Shown here piece by piece: positions 1 through 8,730 of a stretch of 57,056 nucleotides of DNA (positions within the stretch are counted from its first letter, which is position 1; every line of letters starts with the position of its first letter). The notes under the pieces are model-generated. The model made no database searches, was not told where the DNA came from, and saw nothing but the letters and a program-made list of their open reading frames with translations. The position numbers were made by a program, and so were the translations under genes. This stretch comes from Prochlorococcus sp. AG-459-E08. Lineage in GTDB: Bacteria; Cyanobacteriota; Cyanobacteriia; PCC-6307; Cyanobiaceae. The stretch spans positions 1-57,056 of the forward strand of contig QCRB01000006.1 in assembly GCA_003209425.1 (NCBI GenBank), read 5' to 3'.

Positions 1-45
1 AATAATTATATTTCTTTGATCAAGGGGTAGATCAACTATTGGCAT
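1..45 (-). CDS. N-terminal fragment of an unidentified protein (cut by window edge)
   Basis: An ATG at 45 opens a minus-strand frame that stays open for 15 codons to the window edge (begins MPIVDLPLDQ). It would overlap the 3' end of rbfA by 14 nt, in keeping with the tight packing of this strand. Too little is visible to name a product. A glycoside-hydrolase-type neighbour is sometimes found beside rbfA in picocyanobacteria, but that is recollection, not something shown here. The short open frame could be chance. Confidence 0.4.
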   Translation of the reverse strand, partial: MPIVDLPLDQRNIII

Positions 46-424
46 CCTTGTCCTCAACATTATTATTTTGATTTTTATTTTTTAATTCATCGAGAAGTTT
101 CAAGACTGATAATCCTTTATCAAGAACAACATCGTCTTTAAAAATTATTTCTGGAACTCTTCTCATCTCTATTCTTTTTCCTAAACTATGCCTTATAAAG
201 CTTTTAGCAGTATTCAAGTTTTCCACAATCTCTTTCCTCACTTCCTCTTGAGCAGTTGAAGTTATATAAATTTTACAGTGTTGCAAATCACCTGATAAAT
301 CAATCTTAGAAATATTGACGAAATGATCTCTAATAAGGTCATTTTCTAAATCATTCTGCATAATAAGGGTTATTTCTTTCTTCAAAAGAGAAGAAACTTT
401 TGCAAGACGGTAATTATTTGGCAT
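32..424 (-). CDS. rbfA: Ribosome-binding factor A
   Basis: RbfA binds the free 30S subunit and assists late 16S rRNA maturation, especially at the 5' helix, and is important in the cold. The 130-residue product has the usual family length. The N-terminal R-L-A-K-V helix, the K-I-Y-I-T strand near residue 51 and the I-R-H-S-L-G...R-R-V-P-E-I-I-F block (77-95) match the KH-like RbfA fold. The last ~20 residues are an Asn/Lys/Asp-rich tail. The start codon overlaps the stop of the upstream DUF751 gene by one base (TAATG), so the two are probably co-transcribed and translationally coupled. Confidence 0.93.
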   Translation of the reverse strand: MPNNYRLAKVSSLLKKEITLIMQNDLENDLIRDHFVNISKIDLSGDLQHCKIYITSTAQEEVRKEIVENLNTAKSFIRHSLGKRIEMRRVPEIIFKDDVVLDKGLSVLKLLDELKNKNQNNNVEDKDANS

Positions 425-633
425 TATGATTGTAAAATTATTGGGTTTGTCATCGCTTGCAAGACAAAATAAACAGTTATGAAAGCACTTAAGACAGAAG
501 ATATCAAACCTACTATTGTGAGTGGATTTGATCTATTCTTGAATAAAGGTTCAAGCAAAGCAACAAGTCCCCCAACAATGATTGATATCAAATACTTTGG
601 ATATCTCGCAACATTAGAGAAAAATTCGCCCAT
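424..633 (-). CDS. DUF751 / Ycf33-like small membrane protein
   Basis: A 69-residue protein starting M-G-E-F-F-S-N-V-A-R-Y-P-K-Y, the signature opening of the cyanobacterial and plastid DUF751 (Ycf33) family. Two hydrophobic segments (about residues 14-34 and 40-62) predict two membrane helices. The frame extends three codons upstream to a GTG at 642, but the ATG at 633 places the start at the conserved family N-terminus and is preferred. Function is unknown; family members are thylakoid-associated by inference from their distribution. It sits directly upstream of rbfA with a one-base overlap. Confidence 0.85.
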   Translation of the reverse strand: MGEFFSNVARYPKYLISIIVGGLVALLEPLFKNRSNPLTIVGLISSVLSAFITVYFVLQAMTNPIILQS

Positions 634-687
634 CAGCTCCACAAATAGATTACTTTTTTAGCTAAATTTTAACAAACATTAAACAGC

Positions 688-1413
688 ATGATTACATTAT
701 ATCAATTTAGGCATAGTGCTTTTTGTTTAAAAACAAGAATGGCTCTTCATGCAAAAAAACTACAATATCGAGTTGAAGAAGTAACACCTGGAATAGGCCA
801 ATTTGAAATCTTTAAATTATCAGGTCAAAAACAAGTACCTGTAATTGTAGATAGTAATGATCAAGTTATTAATGACTCTTCAACTATTTGCGAATATATA
901 GATAAAAAAAATGAGAACAATCCACTCTTTCCTCAGGACCCAATATTATTTGCACAATGCAAACTAATTGAAGACTGGGCAGACACTACAATGGCTACAA
1001 CTTGTAGAAAAGCTTTAATAAAATCTGCAATAGAAAATCCACAGCTAAGAACTGCATTACTTCCAGATGAAATACCTTCTTCAGTTAAAAGTATTGTTGA
1101 TAAATTACCTTTTGAAAATCTTAGTAAAATTTCTAATGTAGTTTTGTCTTCTAAAGATAATTTAGAACTCCAAAAATTACTGGAAGCTTTATCAAAATCC
1201 TTGATCAACAAGAAATATTTAGTTGGAGATAGTTTATCCATTGCAGACATTTCAATTGCTGCTCAATTATCCCTTCTTAAATTTCCAAAGTCTGCAGGAC
1301 CAATTCTTTCAGGAGAGGGGAGCCAAGAATACATAAACAACCCTTATTTAGAAAATCTTTTCATCTGGAGGAACAACTTAGAAGAATATCTTTTTAGTGC
1401 TAACTCTCAATAG
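688..1413 (+). CDS. Glutathione S-transferase family protein
   Basis: The N-terminal ~80 residues form a thioredoxin-like GST domain: an opening strand, H-S-A-F-C (Ser10/Cys13) at the catalytic position, the cis-proline segment Q-V-P-V-I and D-S-S-T-I, which normally contacts the glutathione gamma-glutamyl group. The rest is helical and includes Y-L-V-G-D-S-L-S-I-A-D-I-S, the N-capping box typical of the GST C-terminal domain. The family conjugates or reduces with glutathione; the substrate cannot be told. Length (241) is normal. It ends inside the 3' end of the convergent DUF6816-like gene (14 nt overlap). Confidence 0.85.
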   Translation: MITLYQFRHSAFCLKTRMALHAKKLQYRVEEVTPGIGQFEIFKLSGQKQVPVIVDSNDQVINDSSTICEYIDKKNENNPLFPQDPILFAQCKLIEDWADTTMATTCRKALIKSAIENPQLRTALLPDEIPSSVKSIVDKLPFENLSKISNVVLSSKDNLELQKLLEALSKSLINKKYLVGDSLSIADISIAAQLSLLKFPKSAGPILSGEGSQEYINNPYLENLFIWRNNLEEYLFSANSQ

Positions 1414-2107
1414 ATTCAAACTTCAATCTATATTTATTTGTTTTTATAGCATGAATAGAAGGGTCACCAACTTTTGAACCATAAGAAGCAACATATTGCA
1501 CTCCACAAATTGATGGTTTGATTGAATTATTAATTTCCAATATCTCTTCTGAACATTTTTGAAATTTACTAATGGTCTCTACCTGATTAATCCTTGAAGC
1601 ACCTGGCTTATGAGCTGTTTGTATAACTAGCTCATCTGCGAAAAAAATATCATCGTCTTGTATCTGATTTCTCCCTGTAATTCTTGAATCTATATAAAAA
1701 TCATCTTTTAAATAAGTAATTTGATTATTAATTGATTTAGGATCATTTACAACCTTAATTAAGGTGTCACCAAATATTGCTTTTCCAATAGATTCAGAAT
1801 TTTTTGCACGATTACCAACAATTAAATCTGAATCATTCTTTAAGAAATTTACTTGATAAATAACTGGCTCTTCTGAATCATTAACTATATCTTGAGAAGT
1901 AACAAGCCAATTACCCTCGAACCATTTAGGATAAATTAAATCCTTAGAAGTATCCGATAATTTAGAATTTGGCAAATATAATTCTGGCCATTGATTGACA
2001 CGATTTTCCAAAAACTCTCGTACATTAGAATCTACTAGAGCAAAAGAATTTTCTATAAAAATTCCTTGAAAAATCAAACAAAGAATTAATCCCAGAAGAA
2101 TTTTCAT
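1400..2107 (-). CDS. Secreted/lumenal DUF6816-like protein
   Basis: A 235-residue protein with a clear signal peptide: M-K-I, a hydrophobic core, then S-F-A-L around residues 21-24 as a likely signal peptidase site. The mature part has P-K-W-F-E-G-N-W-L-V-T-S and later beta-rich segments resembling the cyanobacterial/plastid DUF6816 family, so a periplasmic or thylakoid-lumen location is inferred. No catalytic motif is visible. Its ATG lies one base from the ATG of the divergent CRR7-family gene, so its promoter must lie within or beyond that gene's coding sequence. Confidence 0.7.
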   Translation of the reverse strand: MKILLGLILCLIFQGIFIENSFALVDSNVREFLENRVNQWPELYLPNSKLSDTSKDLIYPKWFEGNWLVTSQDIVNDSEEPVIYQVNFLKNDSDLIVGNRAKNSESIGKAIFGDTLIKVVNDPKSINNQITYLKDDFYIDSRITGRNQIQDDDIFFADELVIQTAHKPGASRINQVETISKFQKCSEEILEINNSIKPSICGVQYVASYGSKVGDPSIHAIKTNKYRLKFESIES

Positions 2108-2108
2108 T

Positions 2109-2366
2109 ATGTCAAATCCACTAATAAGAGCATCAGACCATTATGTATTATTAGAGCCAGATTCAAAAGAAAAAATTGTATCAAAGCAAGAAGCAATTTT
2201 ATGGTTGAAGAATTGGCTTAGTAAGACAGAAACACAAACAATATATCAAAATATAGAAGATACTGATCAGGGATTTTTTGAAGAATTATTGGAAAGCACT
2301 TATGAATTAGAAATAAAATTAGGATACGTTATTAAATGGTTTGCAGTAAGAATTGAACCAGATTAA
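2109..2366 (+). CDS. Chlororespiratory reduction 7 (CRR7) family protein
   Basis: An 85-residue acidic protein with D-H-Y-V-L-L-E-P near the start, W-L-K-N-W-L in the middle and a C-terminal I-K-W-F-A-V-R-I-E-P, matching the short CRR7 family. In plants CRR7 is needed for accumulation of the chloroplast NADH dehydrogenase-like complex, so a role in NDH-1 assembly or stability is inferred for the cyanobacterial form. No signal peptide or membrane helix is present, so it is probably cytoplasmic or peripheral. It overlaps the 3' end of aroK by 4 nt. Confidence 0.8.
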   Translation: MSNPLIRASDHYVLLEPDSKEKIVSKQEAILWLKNWLSKTETQTIYQNIEDTDQGFFEELLESTYELEIKLGYVIKWFAVRIEPD

Positions 2367-2920
2367 CTAATTATTTCTTTATGAATTGCATTAATTATTT
2401 TCATAGCAACTTCTTCAATATTTTCTTTTTTTACCTGAATTCTAAAATCTGCTTGAGAATACAAATTTTCTCTAGATTGAAAAATGCTCATGTATAAATC
2501 ATTTAGATTCTTTCCCTGAAGAAGTGGCCTATTTTCAATTTCATTTTTCAATCTTTCAATTGCTATATCTTTGTCGAGATCTATCCAAGCAATTATTCCC
2601 TGCCTTAAGATTCCCCAGTTTTCCGATTTGGTAACTATTCCTCCCCCAGTTGAGACTACTAATGAAGGAATTTTGATAGTTTCTTTAAGGCAGTTTGCTT
2701 CTAATTCACGGAAATTATCTTCTCCTTCATCATTAAAAATTTGATTGATAGATTTTTTTGCCAACTTCTCTATTAATGAATCTAAATCAATGTATTTATA
2801 CTTCAATAATTCAGCCAGCTTCAAACCAGTTTGTGACTTACCAGAACCCATCATTCCTATTAAAAATATGCTTCTGCCCTTAATAGTGTGCACTGTTTTT
2901 TCGATAATGGATTGTTCCAT
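2363..2920 (-). CDS. aroK: Shikimate kinase
   Basis: Phosphorylates shikimate to shikimate-3-phosphate with ATP, the fifth step of the chorismate/aromatic amino acid pathway. The 185-residue protein has the Walker A motif G-M-M-G-S-G-K-S (residues 22-29), the D-L-D-S shikimate-binding strand, F-R-E-L-E with its substrate-contacting Arg, the S-T-G-G-G-I-V glycine-rich loop and R-P-L-L-Q in the lid. All are expected for AroK/AroL. The N-terminus has ~15 residues before the first beta strand, slightly longer than the enterobacterial form. Confidence 0.93.
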   Translation of the reverse strand: MEQSIIEKTVHTIKGRSIFLIGMMGSGKSQTGLKLAELLKYKYIDLDSLIEKLAKKSINQIFNDEGEDNFRELEANCLKETIKIPSLVVSTGGGIVTKSENWGILRQGIIAWIDLDKDIAIERLKNEIENRPLLQGKNLNDLYMSIFQSRENLYSQADFRIQVKKENIEEVAMKIINAIHKEIIS

Positions 2921-2970
2921 AAAGACAAAAGCGTATTTAAAACCTTAAGATAGTATTATCGCAGAAAGGT

Positions 2971-3897
2971 ATGACTTCTACACAATCCAAACCATTACAT
3001 GGAAAAGGACGTGAATGCGTCATAACTCGACGTGCCTGCTTTAGTTCTAGTCACCGTTATTGGCTCCCTGACAAAAGCCCAGAAGAAAATTTTTCTCTTT
3101 TCGGAAAGTGCAGTATTGCACCAGGTCATGGTCATAATTATGAACTTATTGTTTCAATGGGTGGAGAACTAGACTCTGATGGAATGGTACTTAATCTCTC
3201 TGATGTTAAACACTCTATTAAAGATAAGGTTACTGGACAATTAGATTTTCGTTTTTTAAATGATGTCTGGCCTGAATTTAATGTTAATAATCAAGAGGGT
3301 ATACTTCCCACAACTGAAGCATTAGTAAAGGTCATTTGGAGTCGTCTAAAGGATGATTTACCTCTTACAAGTCTAAGGCTTTATGAAAACCCAAATTTAT
3401 GGGCAGATTATTTTGGAAAAAACATGGAAGCATTTTTAACAGTACAAACTCATTTTGCAGCCGCTCATAGACTTGCAAAAGAGGAGATATCTTTTGATGA
3501 AAATAAAAAAATCTATGGGAAATGTGCCAGAGTCAATGGACATGGTCATAACTATCTTGTCGATATCACTGTGAAAGGAGACATTGATAAAAGAACAGGA
3601 ATGGTTTGCGACTTATCTGCCCTTCAAGAGTTAATTAACGATTTAGTTGTTGAACAACTAGATCATACTTTTCTAAATAAAGACATCGAATTTTTCCATA
3701 ATTGTGTTCCAACTGCTGAAAATATAGCTTTATATATCTCTGATATTCTTAAAAAACCAATACATCAACTTGGTGCAACATTACACAAAATAAGACTCCA
3801 GGAGAGCCCAAATAATGCTGCAGAAATTTATGTTGATCAAAAATTAACCAATTCATTGAAGTTGAAATTTGAAAATAGTTTAGTCACGCAAACTTGA
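2971..3897 (+). CDS. Tandem 6-pyruvoyl-tetrahydropterin synthase / QueD-like protein
   Basis: Two PTPS/QueD folds are fused in one 308-residue chain (about 15-150 and 152-292). Each has the three zinc histidines (H28/H53/H55 and H166/H191/H193) and the active-site cysteine (C47 and C185) in matching G-K-C...G-H-G-H-N-Y blocks. Only the second domain keeps the catalytic L-D-H (230-232); the first has L-D-F-R, so its histidine is lost. Both keep the late glutamates (E116/E139 and E250/E278). The family converts 7,8-dihydroneopterin triphosphate to 6-pyruvoyl- or 6-carboxy-tetrahydropterin. The coupled reductase downstream favours a pterin-cofactor role; a queuosine role is the alternative. Confidence 0.85.
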   Translation: MTSTQSKPLHGKGRECVITRRACFSSSHRYWLPDKSPEENFSLFGKCSIAPGHGHNYELIVSMGGELDSDGMVLNLSDVKHSIKDKVTGQLDFRFLNDVWPEFNVNNQEGILPTTEALVKVIWSRLKDDLPLTSLRLYENPNLWADYFGKNMEAFLTVQTHFAAAHRLAKEEISFDENKKIYGKCARVNGHGHNYLVDITVKGDIDKRTGMVCDLSALQELINDLVVEQLDHTFLNKDIEFFHNCVPTAENIALYISDILKKPIHQLGATLHKIRLQESPNNAAEIYVDQKLTNSLKLKFENSLVTQT

Positions 3898-4544
3898 GTA
3901 TCCCAAGAGTAATCATTGTTATAGCATCTAGTCTTGATGGGAGAATTGCATTTCCTGGAGGTGGAGAATCGCATCTTGGAAGCGATGAAGATAAAAAAAT
4001 ATTAAATCAAAACTTATCAATGGTTGACGCCACCATTTTTGGTTTTGGTACTTTAATAGCTCATCAATCAACTTACCTAGTTAAAAATCTCAATGATAAT
4101 GACGAAGTAAATATATCTACAAGCCAACCAATTTCTATCGTTGCTTCAAATAGCAAAAAATTTAACAGTAATTGGAAATACTTTTGTCAACCAATTAGAA
4201 GATGGCTAATAAGCTCAAGTAAAGTTGATAATTCGTCAAATAATGAATTCGAGAAACAACTCTTTTTCGAAGATTCATGGGAAAAAACTTTAATTTCACT
4301 CAAAAAACAAGGGATAAATGATCTAGCTCTTTTAGGAGGTGCAAAACTTATAAATTCATTTATAAAAGAGGATCTAATAACAGATATAAAAATTACAATA
4401 ATTCCACGAATTATTGGAGGTAGATATACATGGATCCCTCCAGAACAAACAAATGAGATTTTTAATCTCAAAAGACTGTGGGAAATTAAATCAATTAAAA
4501 ATTTAATGAATAATGAAATCCATGTTCATTACAAAAAAATTTGA
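3894..4544 (+). CDS. RibD C-terminal-domain (dihydrofolate-reductase-like) reductase
   Basis: A stand-alone 216-residue RibD-C/HTP-reductase-fold protein. S-S-L-D-G-R-I-A near residue 12 is the family opening motif, followed by F-G-F-G-T-L and the nucleotide-binding L-L-G-G-A-K-L-I near residue 145. It lacks the deaminase domain of full RibD. The family reduces pyrimidine or pterin-like substrates with NADPH. The start is TTG, overlapping the upstream PTPS-like stop by 4 nt (TTGA), so the two are translationally coupled. This context suggests a pterin rather than a flavin substrate, but riboflavin synthesis cannot be excluded. Confidence 0.78.
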   Translation: MSIPRVIIVIASSLDGRIAFPGGGESHLGSDEDKKILNQNLSMVDATIFGFGTLIAHQSTYLVKNLNDNDEVNISTSQPISIVASNSKKFNSNWKYFCQPIRRWLISSSKVDNSSNNEFEKQLFFEDSWEKTLISLKKQGINDLALLGGAKLINSFIKEDLITDIKITIIPRIIGGRYTWIPPEQTNEIFNLKRLWEIKSIKNLMNNEIHVHYKKI

Positions 4545-4561
4545 AATAGATTCAATAATAA

Positions 4562-5716
4562 ATGAACCAAAAAATACATAAAGTTGAAGTCAAATTGTCA
4601 ATTAAGGAAATCTCCAAGGAGATATGGAATGAATTAGCAAATGAAATCAATAATCCATTTTATGAATGGACTTGGCTTAAAAACCTTGAAATATCAAAAA
4701 GTGTTTCAAGAGAAACTGGTTGGCAGCCTCTATATTTTGTTGCTTATAAAAATGAAGAAATATTAGGAATTGCTCCACTTTTTTTAAAAAATCATAGCTA
4801 TGGAGAATTCATTTTTGATCAATCATTTGCAAGATTGGCTCAAGAGCTGAATTTAAATTATTACCCTAAATTAATTGGAATGAGTCCTTATAGTCCTGTA
4901 AATGGATATCAATTTCTTTATAAAAAAAATAAAGATAAGAAAGAAATTACAAATTTACTAATAAAACACATCGAAAGCTTTGCTATTACGAATAAAATTT
5001 TAAGTTGTAATTTTTTATATATTGATGAAAGCTGGGGCAACCATCTTAAATCTTTGGGATACTTTGAATGGATAAATTCCAGCAGTGAATGGAGGAGTAA
5101 TGGAGAAAAAACGTTTGATGATTTTCTATCTAGATTTAACTCTAATCAGAGAAAAAATATCAAAAAAGAAAGGAAATCAATCACTAAACAAGATATTAAA
5201 GTAGAAATTTTTGATGAAGATGATATCAATCAAGAAATCCTCAAAAAAATGCATAATTTTTATGAACAGCATTGTTCGAGGTGGGGAGTTTGGGGAAGTA
5301 AATATCTAACATCTACATTTTTCGAAAAAATTGTTGATAATAAAAAACATCTTTTACTTTTTAGCGCATCAAAAAATGATTCAAATGATATTTTTGCACT
5401 GTCGATGTGCGTTAAAAATAAAAACAACTTGTGGGGTAGATATTGGGGTAGTCAAGAAGAAATATCTAATTTACATTTTGAATTATGCTACTACCAGCCA
5501 ATTGAATGGGCAATAAAAAATAGTATCGATTTGTTTGATCCCGGAGCAGGTGGTAAACATAAAAGGCGGAGGGGGTTTTTTGCAAAAAGCACCATTAGCT
5601 TGCATAAGTGGTTTGACAAAAATATGGAAAATATAATTTATCCTTGGCTAAATGAAGTTAATAAACAAACCAAAGTGGAAATTGATTTTGAAAATAAATC
5701 TATACCTTTTAAATAA
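4562..5716 (+). CDS. COG3146-type GNAT acyltransferase
   Basis: A 384-residue protein of the COG3146 (DUF482, peptidoglycan-biosynthesis/FemAB-like) group of GNAT-fold transferases. Family-like blocks are N-P-F-Y-E-W-T-W-L near the start, R-K-N-I-K-K-E-R (residues ~196-203), W-G-V-W-G-S-K-Y-L-T and the C-terminal F-D-P-G-A-G-G-K-H-K-R-R-R-G-F. The donor and acceptor are unknown; aminoacyl or acyl transfer is inferred from the fold. It lies 17 nt after the RibD-C gene and may share its transcript. No signal peptide is present, so it is cytoplasmic. Confidence 0.8.
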   Translation: MNQKIHKVEVKLSIKEISKEIWNELANEINNPFYEWTWLKNLEISKSVSRETGWQPLYFVAYKNEEILGIAPLFLKNHSYGEFIFDQSFARLAQELNLNYYPKLIGMSPYSPVNGYQFLYKKNKDKKEITNLLIKHIESFAITNKILSCNFLYIDESWGNHLKSLGYFEWINSSSEWRSNGEKTFDDFLSRFNSNQRKNIKKERKSITKQDIKVEIFDEDDINQEILKKMHNFYEQHCSRWGVWGSKYLTSTFFEKIVDNKKHLLLFSASKNDSNDIFALSMCVKNKNNLWGRYWGSQEEISNLHFELCYYQPIEWAIKNSIDLFDPGAGGKHKRRRGFFAKSTISLHKWFDKNMENIIYPWLNEVNKQTKVEIDFENKSIPFK

Positions 5717-5777
5717 AAAATTATTTGGCTTTACCAAAGATTATATTAATAATATTGTTTTCTATTAACTTCTAAAA

Positions 5778-6164
5778 ATGGATTCTAGTAAAAGTCTCGA
5801 AAAAAAAATAAAAATTGATAAGGATCTATCCAACCGATACATAGACTTAGATCCAAACGGTTATTTTATTATAAAAGTAGATTTAGAAGAAAATAAAATA
5901 ATCTTGGAGCACTTTTTAAATAAAATCGATAAGGAAGGATATGCGCTGGATCCAGAAACAAATGAGCAAATTAAATGTGACTCTCAAAATACAAGAGTTA
6001 GTAATGAAGTTTTTGAAGGTAATAGTGCAAAACAACTGGGAATATTGATCACTGAAGAAAGGAAAGACTTAATAACCAGATTCGATCATGCTCTATATTT
6101 AGGCCGGGAACTACAAAAAGCAGAAGAATGTTTATACAAAAAATTACCATATATCCAAGATTAA
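5778..6164 (+). CDS. DUF4346 domain protein
   Basis: A 128-residue acidic protein. D-P-N-G-Y-F-I-I near residue 25 and a C-terminal D-H-A-L-Y-L-G-R-E-L-Q-K-A-E are hallmarks of the DUF4346 family. That family is widespread in cyanobacteria and distantly resembles the C-terminal part of archaeal methyltransferase subunit MtrA. No catalytic residues can be assigned, and there is no signal peptide or membrane helix. It lies 61 nt after the acyltransferase and 65 nt before petL on the same strand. Confidence 0.75.
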   Translation: MDSSKSLEKKIKIDKDLSNRYIDLDPNGYFIIKVDLEENKIILEHFLNKIDKEGYALDPETNEQIKCDSQNTRVSNEVFEGNSAKQLGILITEERKDLITRFDHALYLGRELQKAEECLYKKLPYIQD

Positions 6165-6229
6165 GAAATTAAACGAAAAAATCTAATCTTTTAATCTGAT
6201 GTTAAATTAAATAAAAATAAAAAAAATTA

Positions 6230-6322
6230 ATGAACATTATTTTCTATTTTGCATTTATTGGTTTTGGTTTTGGAGCTGCTTTCGCATTAGATAAGCTCTT
6301 AAGAGCAGTTAAATTAATTTAA
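6230..6322 (+). CDS. petL: Cytochrome b6-f complex subunit 6 (PetL)
   Basis: A 30-residue single-span membrane protein: M-N-I-I-F-Y-F-A-F-I-G-F-G-F-G-A, ending L-L-R-A-V-K-L-I. The length, the single hydrophobic helix (residues 3-20) and the closing R-A-V-K-L-I agree with cyanobacterial PetL, a small peripheral helix that stabilises the dimeric cytochrome b6-f complex in the thylakoid membrane. It ends 5 nt before the convergent rimO stop. It is too short for most automatic gene callers. The alternative is an unrelated one-helix photosynthetic subunit. Confidence 0.75.
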   Translation: MNIIFYFAFIGFGFGAAFALDKLLRAVKLI

Positions 6323-6327
6323 AAAAA

Positions 6328-7689
6328 CTACAAAATTTTAATAGTCTCTCCATACAAATCATATTCATCCGCAAAAGAAATATTTGCTTCAACAAATTTA
6401 CCAATATAATTTTTCAAATCATTATTAACATTAGATAAAATTACATTTCCGTCTATTTCAGGCGCAAAATTGTAGGACCGACCTATTAATTCGTTATTAT
6501 CTGATATTTTTTCTACCAAAATCTTCATTTTTGAACCAACATATGACTGATTTTTATCTTTAGAGATATTTTGTTGAACTGAAATAACGTTATCTTTTCT
6601 TGCCTCTGCAACTTCTGGGGATACTTTATTTGACAAATCAAAAGCTGCAGTTCCTTCCTCAGGAGAAAAAATAAAAACTCCCACATGATCAAATTTGTGT
6701 CTATCTAAAAATTTGAGAAGATGTTCAAAATATTCTTTTTTTTCTCCTGGGAAACCAACTATGAGACTAGTTCTTAATACGGCAGATGGAATTTCTTTTC
6801 TAATTTTCTCCAAAATTGATTCATTCAAAGAAGCCTGCCAAGGTCTATTCATACTTTTCAAAACATCTGGATGACTATGCTGAAGTGGTAAATCAAAGTA
6901 AGGCACGATATTCTTTGAATCTTTGAAAGCTCTAATAACTTCATCAGTTAAACCCGTTGGATAAGCATAATGTACCCTTATCCAAGGAATTGGAACTTTA
7001 GAAAGCTCATTCAAAAGTTTGGCTAATGATGGTTTTCCATAAATATCTTGACCATAATTAGTTGTTATTTGACTAATTAATATGATTTCTTGAATACCCT
7101 GCTTTGCAAGACTTTTGGCTTCTGAAACAATAGATTCTATTGTTCTACTTCTTTGTGGGCCTCTCAACTTAGGAATAATACAAAAAGCGCAATTATAGTT
7201 GCAGCCCTCAGCAATACGAAGATAAGCAACAAATTTATTTTTATCTACAAAACGAGGTATTTCCACATCTGCAATAAATTCCGGTATTTTTGAAACTTCA
7301 TTAACGATTTCCCCTTTTTCTACTCTGTCTAAAACCTTGGCGATCTTTTGATAATCTCCTGTTCCAACCAAACCTTTTATTTCAGGGATTTCTTTTAGTA
7401 GTTCATCTTTAAAATGCTGAGCCATACAGCCCGCGACTATTACTTCCTTTCCTTGATTTGTATATTCTATAATTTTTCTAATAGATTCTTCTCTAGCTGT
7501 TTCAATAAAACTGCAAGTATTTACAACAACAACATTCGCATCATTTATGTTGCTGTCAACTTCATAACCCTCTTTATCTAATAAGCCTTGCATATGTTCA
7601 GTATCAACAAGATTTTTCTCGCAACCAACATGACTGAATGCAATCTTAGATAGTTTTTTTTCTTTTGCATTGAGACTATTTTGTTTCAC
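6328..7689 (-). CDS. rimO: Ribosomal protein S12 methylthiotransferase
   Basis: A radical-SAM methylthiotransferase that adds a methylthio group to the conserved aspartate of ribosomal protein S12 (uS12). The N-terminal UPF0004 domain has cluster cysteines C23, C59 and C88. The radical SAM motif C-N-Y-N-C-A-F-C lies at 163-170 (CX3CX2C), and a C-terminal TRAM domain (~385-453) ends the chain. The [12 protein letters not shown] start is RimO- rather than MiaB-like. Length (453) is normal. The alternative, MiaB (tRNA ms2i6A), is less likely on these motifs. Confidence 0.93.
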   Translation of the reverse strand: MKQNSLNAKEKKLSKIAFSHVGCEKNLVDTEHMQGLLDKEGYEVDSNINDANVVVVNTCSFIETAREESIRKIIEYTNQGKEVIVAGCMAQHFKDELLKEIPEIKGLVGTGDYQKIAKVLDRVEKGEIVNEVSKIPEFIADVEIPRFVDKNKFVAYLRIAEGCNYNCAFCIIPKLRGPQRSRTIESIVSEAKSLAKQGIQEIILISQITTNYGQDIYGKPSLAKLLNELSKVPIPWIRVHYAYPTGLTDEVIRAFKDSKNIVPYFDLPLQHSHPDVLKSMNRPWQASLNESILEKIRKEIPSAVLRTSLIVGFPGEKKEYFEHLLKFLDRHKFDHVGVFIFSPEEGTAAFDLSNKVSPEVAEARKDNVISVQQNISKDKNQSYVGSKMKILVEKISDNNELIGRSYNFAPEIDGNVILSNVNNDLKNYIGKFVEANISFADEYDLYGETIKIL

Positions 7690-7794
7690 AAATTGAAAAA
7701 TAAAAATTAAAAGATTTAAAAAGCATTTCGTATGTAACTCTCATGCCAAGATAATATTAGGATAGAAAATGTAAATAACAAACTTTCATTTTGT

Positions 7795-8730
7795 ATGGCC
7801 CTTAAGACTTTAAACAGAATAAATAAAAGAGATTTGAAATGGCCAAAAATTATAATTGCAATTCTTAGCACTATAGGAATAGTTGACACAGGTTCAATTA
7901 CTTTAAAAAACTGGGGATTATTTAATTCGCTTTCATGCCCAGGGATACAAAATGGCTGTGAAACAGTTTTAAATAGCCCTTGGGGTACATTATTTGAAAA
8001 TAATCAATTTAATATACCTCTCTCATTAGCTGGTTTTATAACGTATTTATCAATATTAGTTATCACAATAATACTTTCACTTAAATTAATTTCCCCAAAA
8101 GAAAACCTAAATAAGTTTTTATGGTGGTTAATGTATCTAATATCTTGTGCCTCAACAACATTTAGCTTTTTATTGATCAATATAATGTTTTTTAAGATTC
8201 AAGCATATTGTTTTTTTTGTATACTTTCAGCAATTTTATCGTTTTCTATCTTTATAATTTCTATGATTGGAGCAAAGTTTGAAAGTAGAGAACCTATGAT
8301 TTTTAGAGGTTTCATAGTAGCTATCAGTATCCTGCTGGGAGGATTAATTTGGTCAGCTAACGTTGACCCCTCTAATGCTATAGACGTTACAAGCCCCACT
8401 GAAAATGTATCCCCAATAATTACTACTTCAAGCTCTCCACAGAAGGTTAAATTTGCAAAATTTTTAAATGAAAACAATATTATTATGTATAGTGCATATT
8501 GGTGCCCGCATTGCCACGATCAGAAAGAATTATTTGGTAAGGAGGCAGTTAAAGAATTAAAAATAGTTGAATGTGCTAGAGATGGTAAAGATAATGAGTA
8601 TGAGCTATGCCAAACAAAAGGAATCAGTGGATTTCCTTCTTGGGAAATAAATGGAGAAATAATTAGTGGTACTCGCGACTTGAGTGAATTAGCCATAAAG
8701 ACAAGCTATCAAGGAGATTCTAATTTTTAA
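7795..8730 (+). CDS. VKOR-thioredoxin fusion (disulfide bond-forming) protein
   Basis: Residues ~15-185 form a vitamin K epoxide reductase domain with about five membrane helices, loop cysteines C48 and C55, and the quinone-side active site C-F-F-C (139-142). A hydrophilic linker joins it to a periplasmic/lumenal thioredoxin-like domain with C-P-H-C (237-240) and the cis-Pro in G-F-P-S (P281). Such fusions oxidise substrate thiols and pass electrons to quinone, replacing DsbA/DsbB in cyanobacteria. The thioredoxin domain carries extra cysteines C260 and C272. It overlaps convergent nadB by 11 nt. Confidence 0.92.
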   Translation: MALKTLNRINKRDLKWPKIIIAILSTIGIVDTGSITLKNWGLFNSLSCPGIQNGCETVLNSPWGTLFENNQFNIPLSLAGFITYLSILVITIILSLKLISPKENLNKFLWWLMYLISCASTTFSFLLINIMFFKIQAYCFFCILSAILSFSIFIISMIGAKFESREPMIFRGFIVAISILLGGLIWSANVDPSNAIDVTSPTENVSPIITTSSSPQKVKFAKFLNENNIIMYSAYWCPHCHDQKELFGKEAVKELKIVECARDGKDNEYELCQTKGISGFPSWEINGEIISGTRDLSELAIKTSYQGDSNF

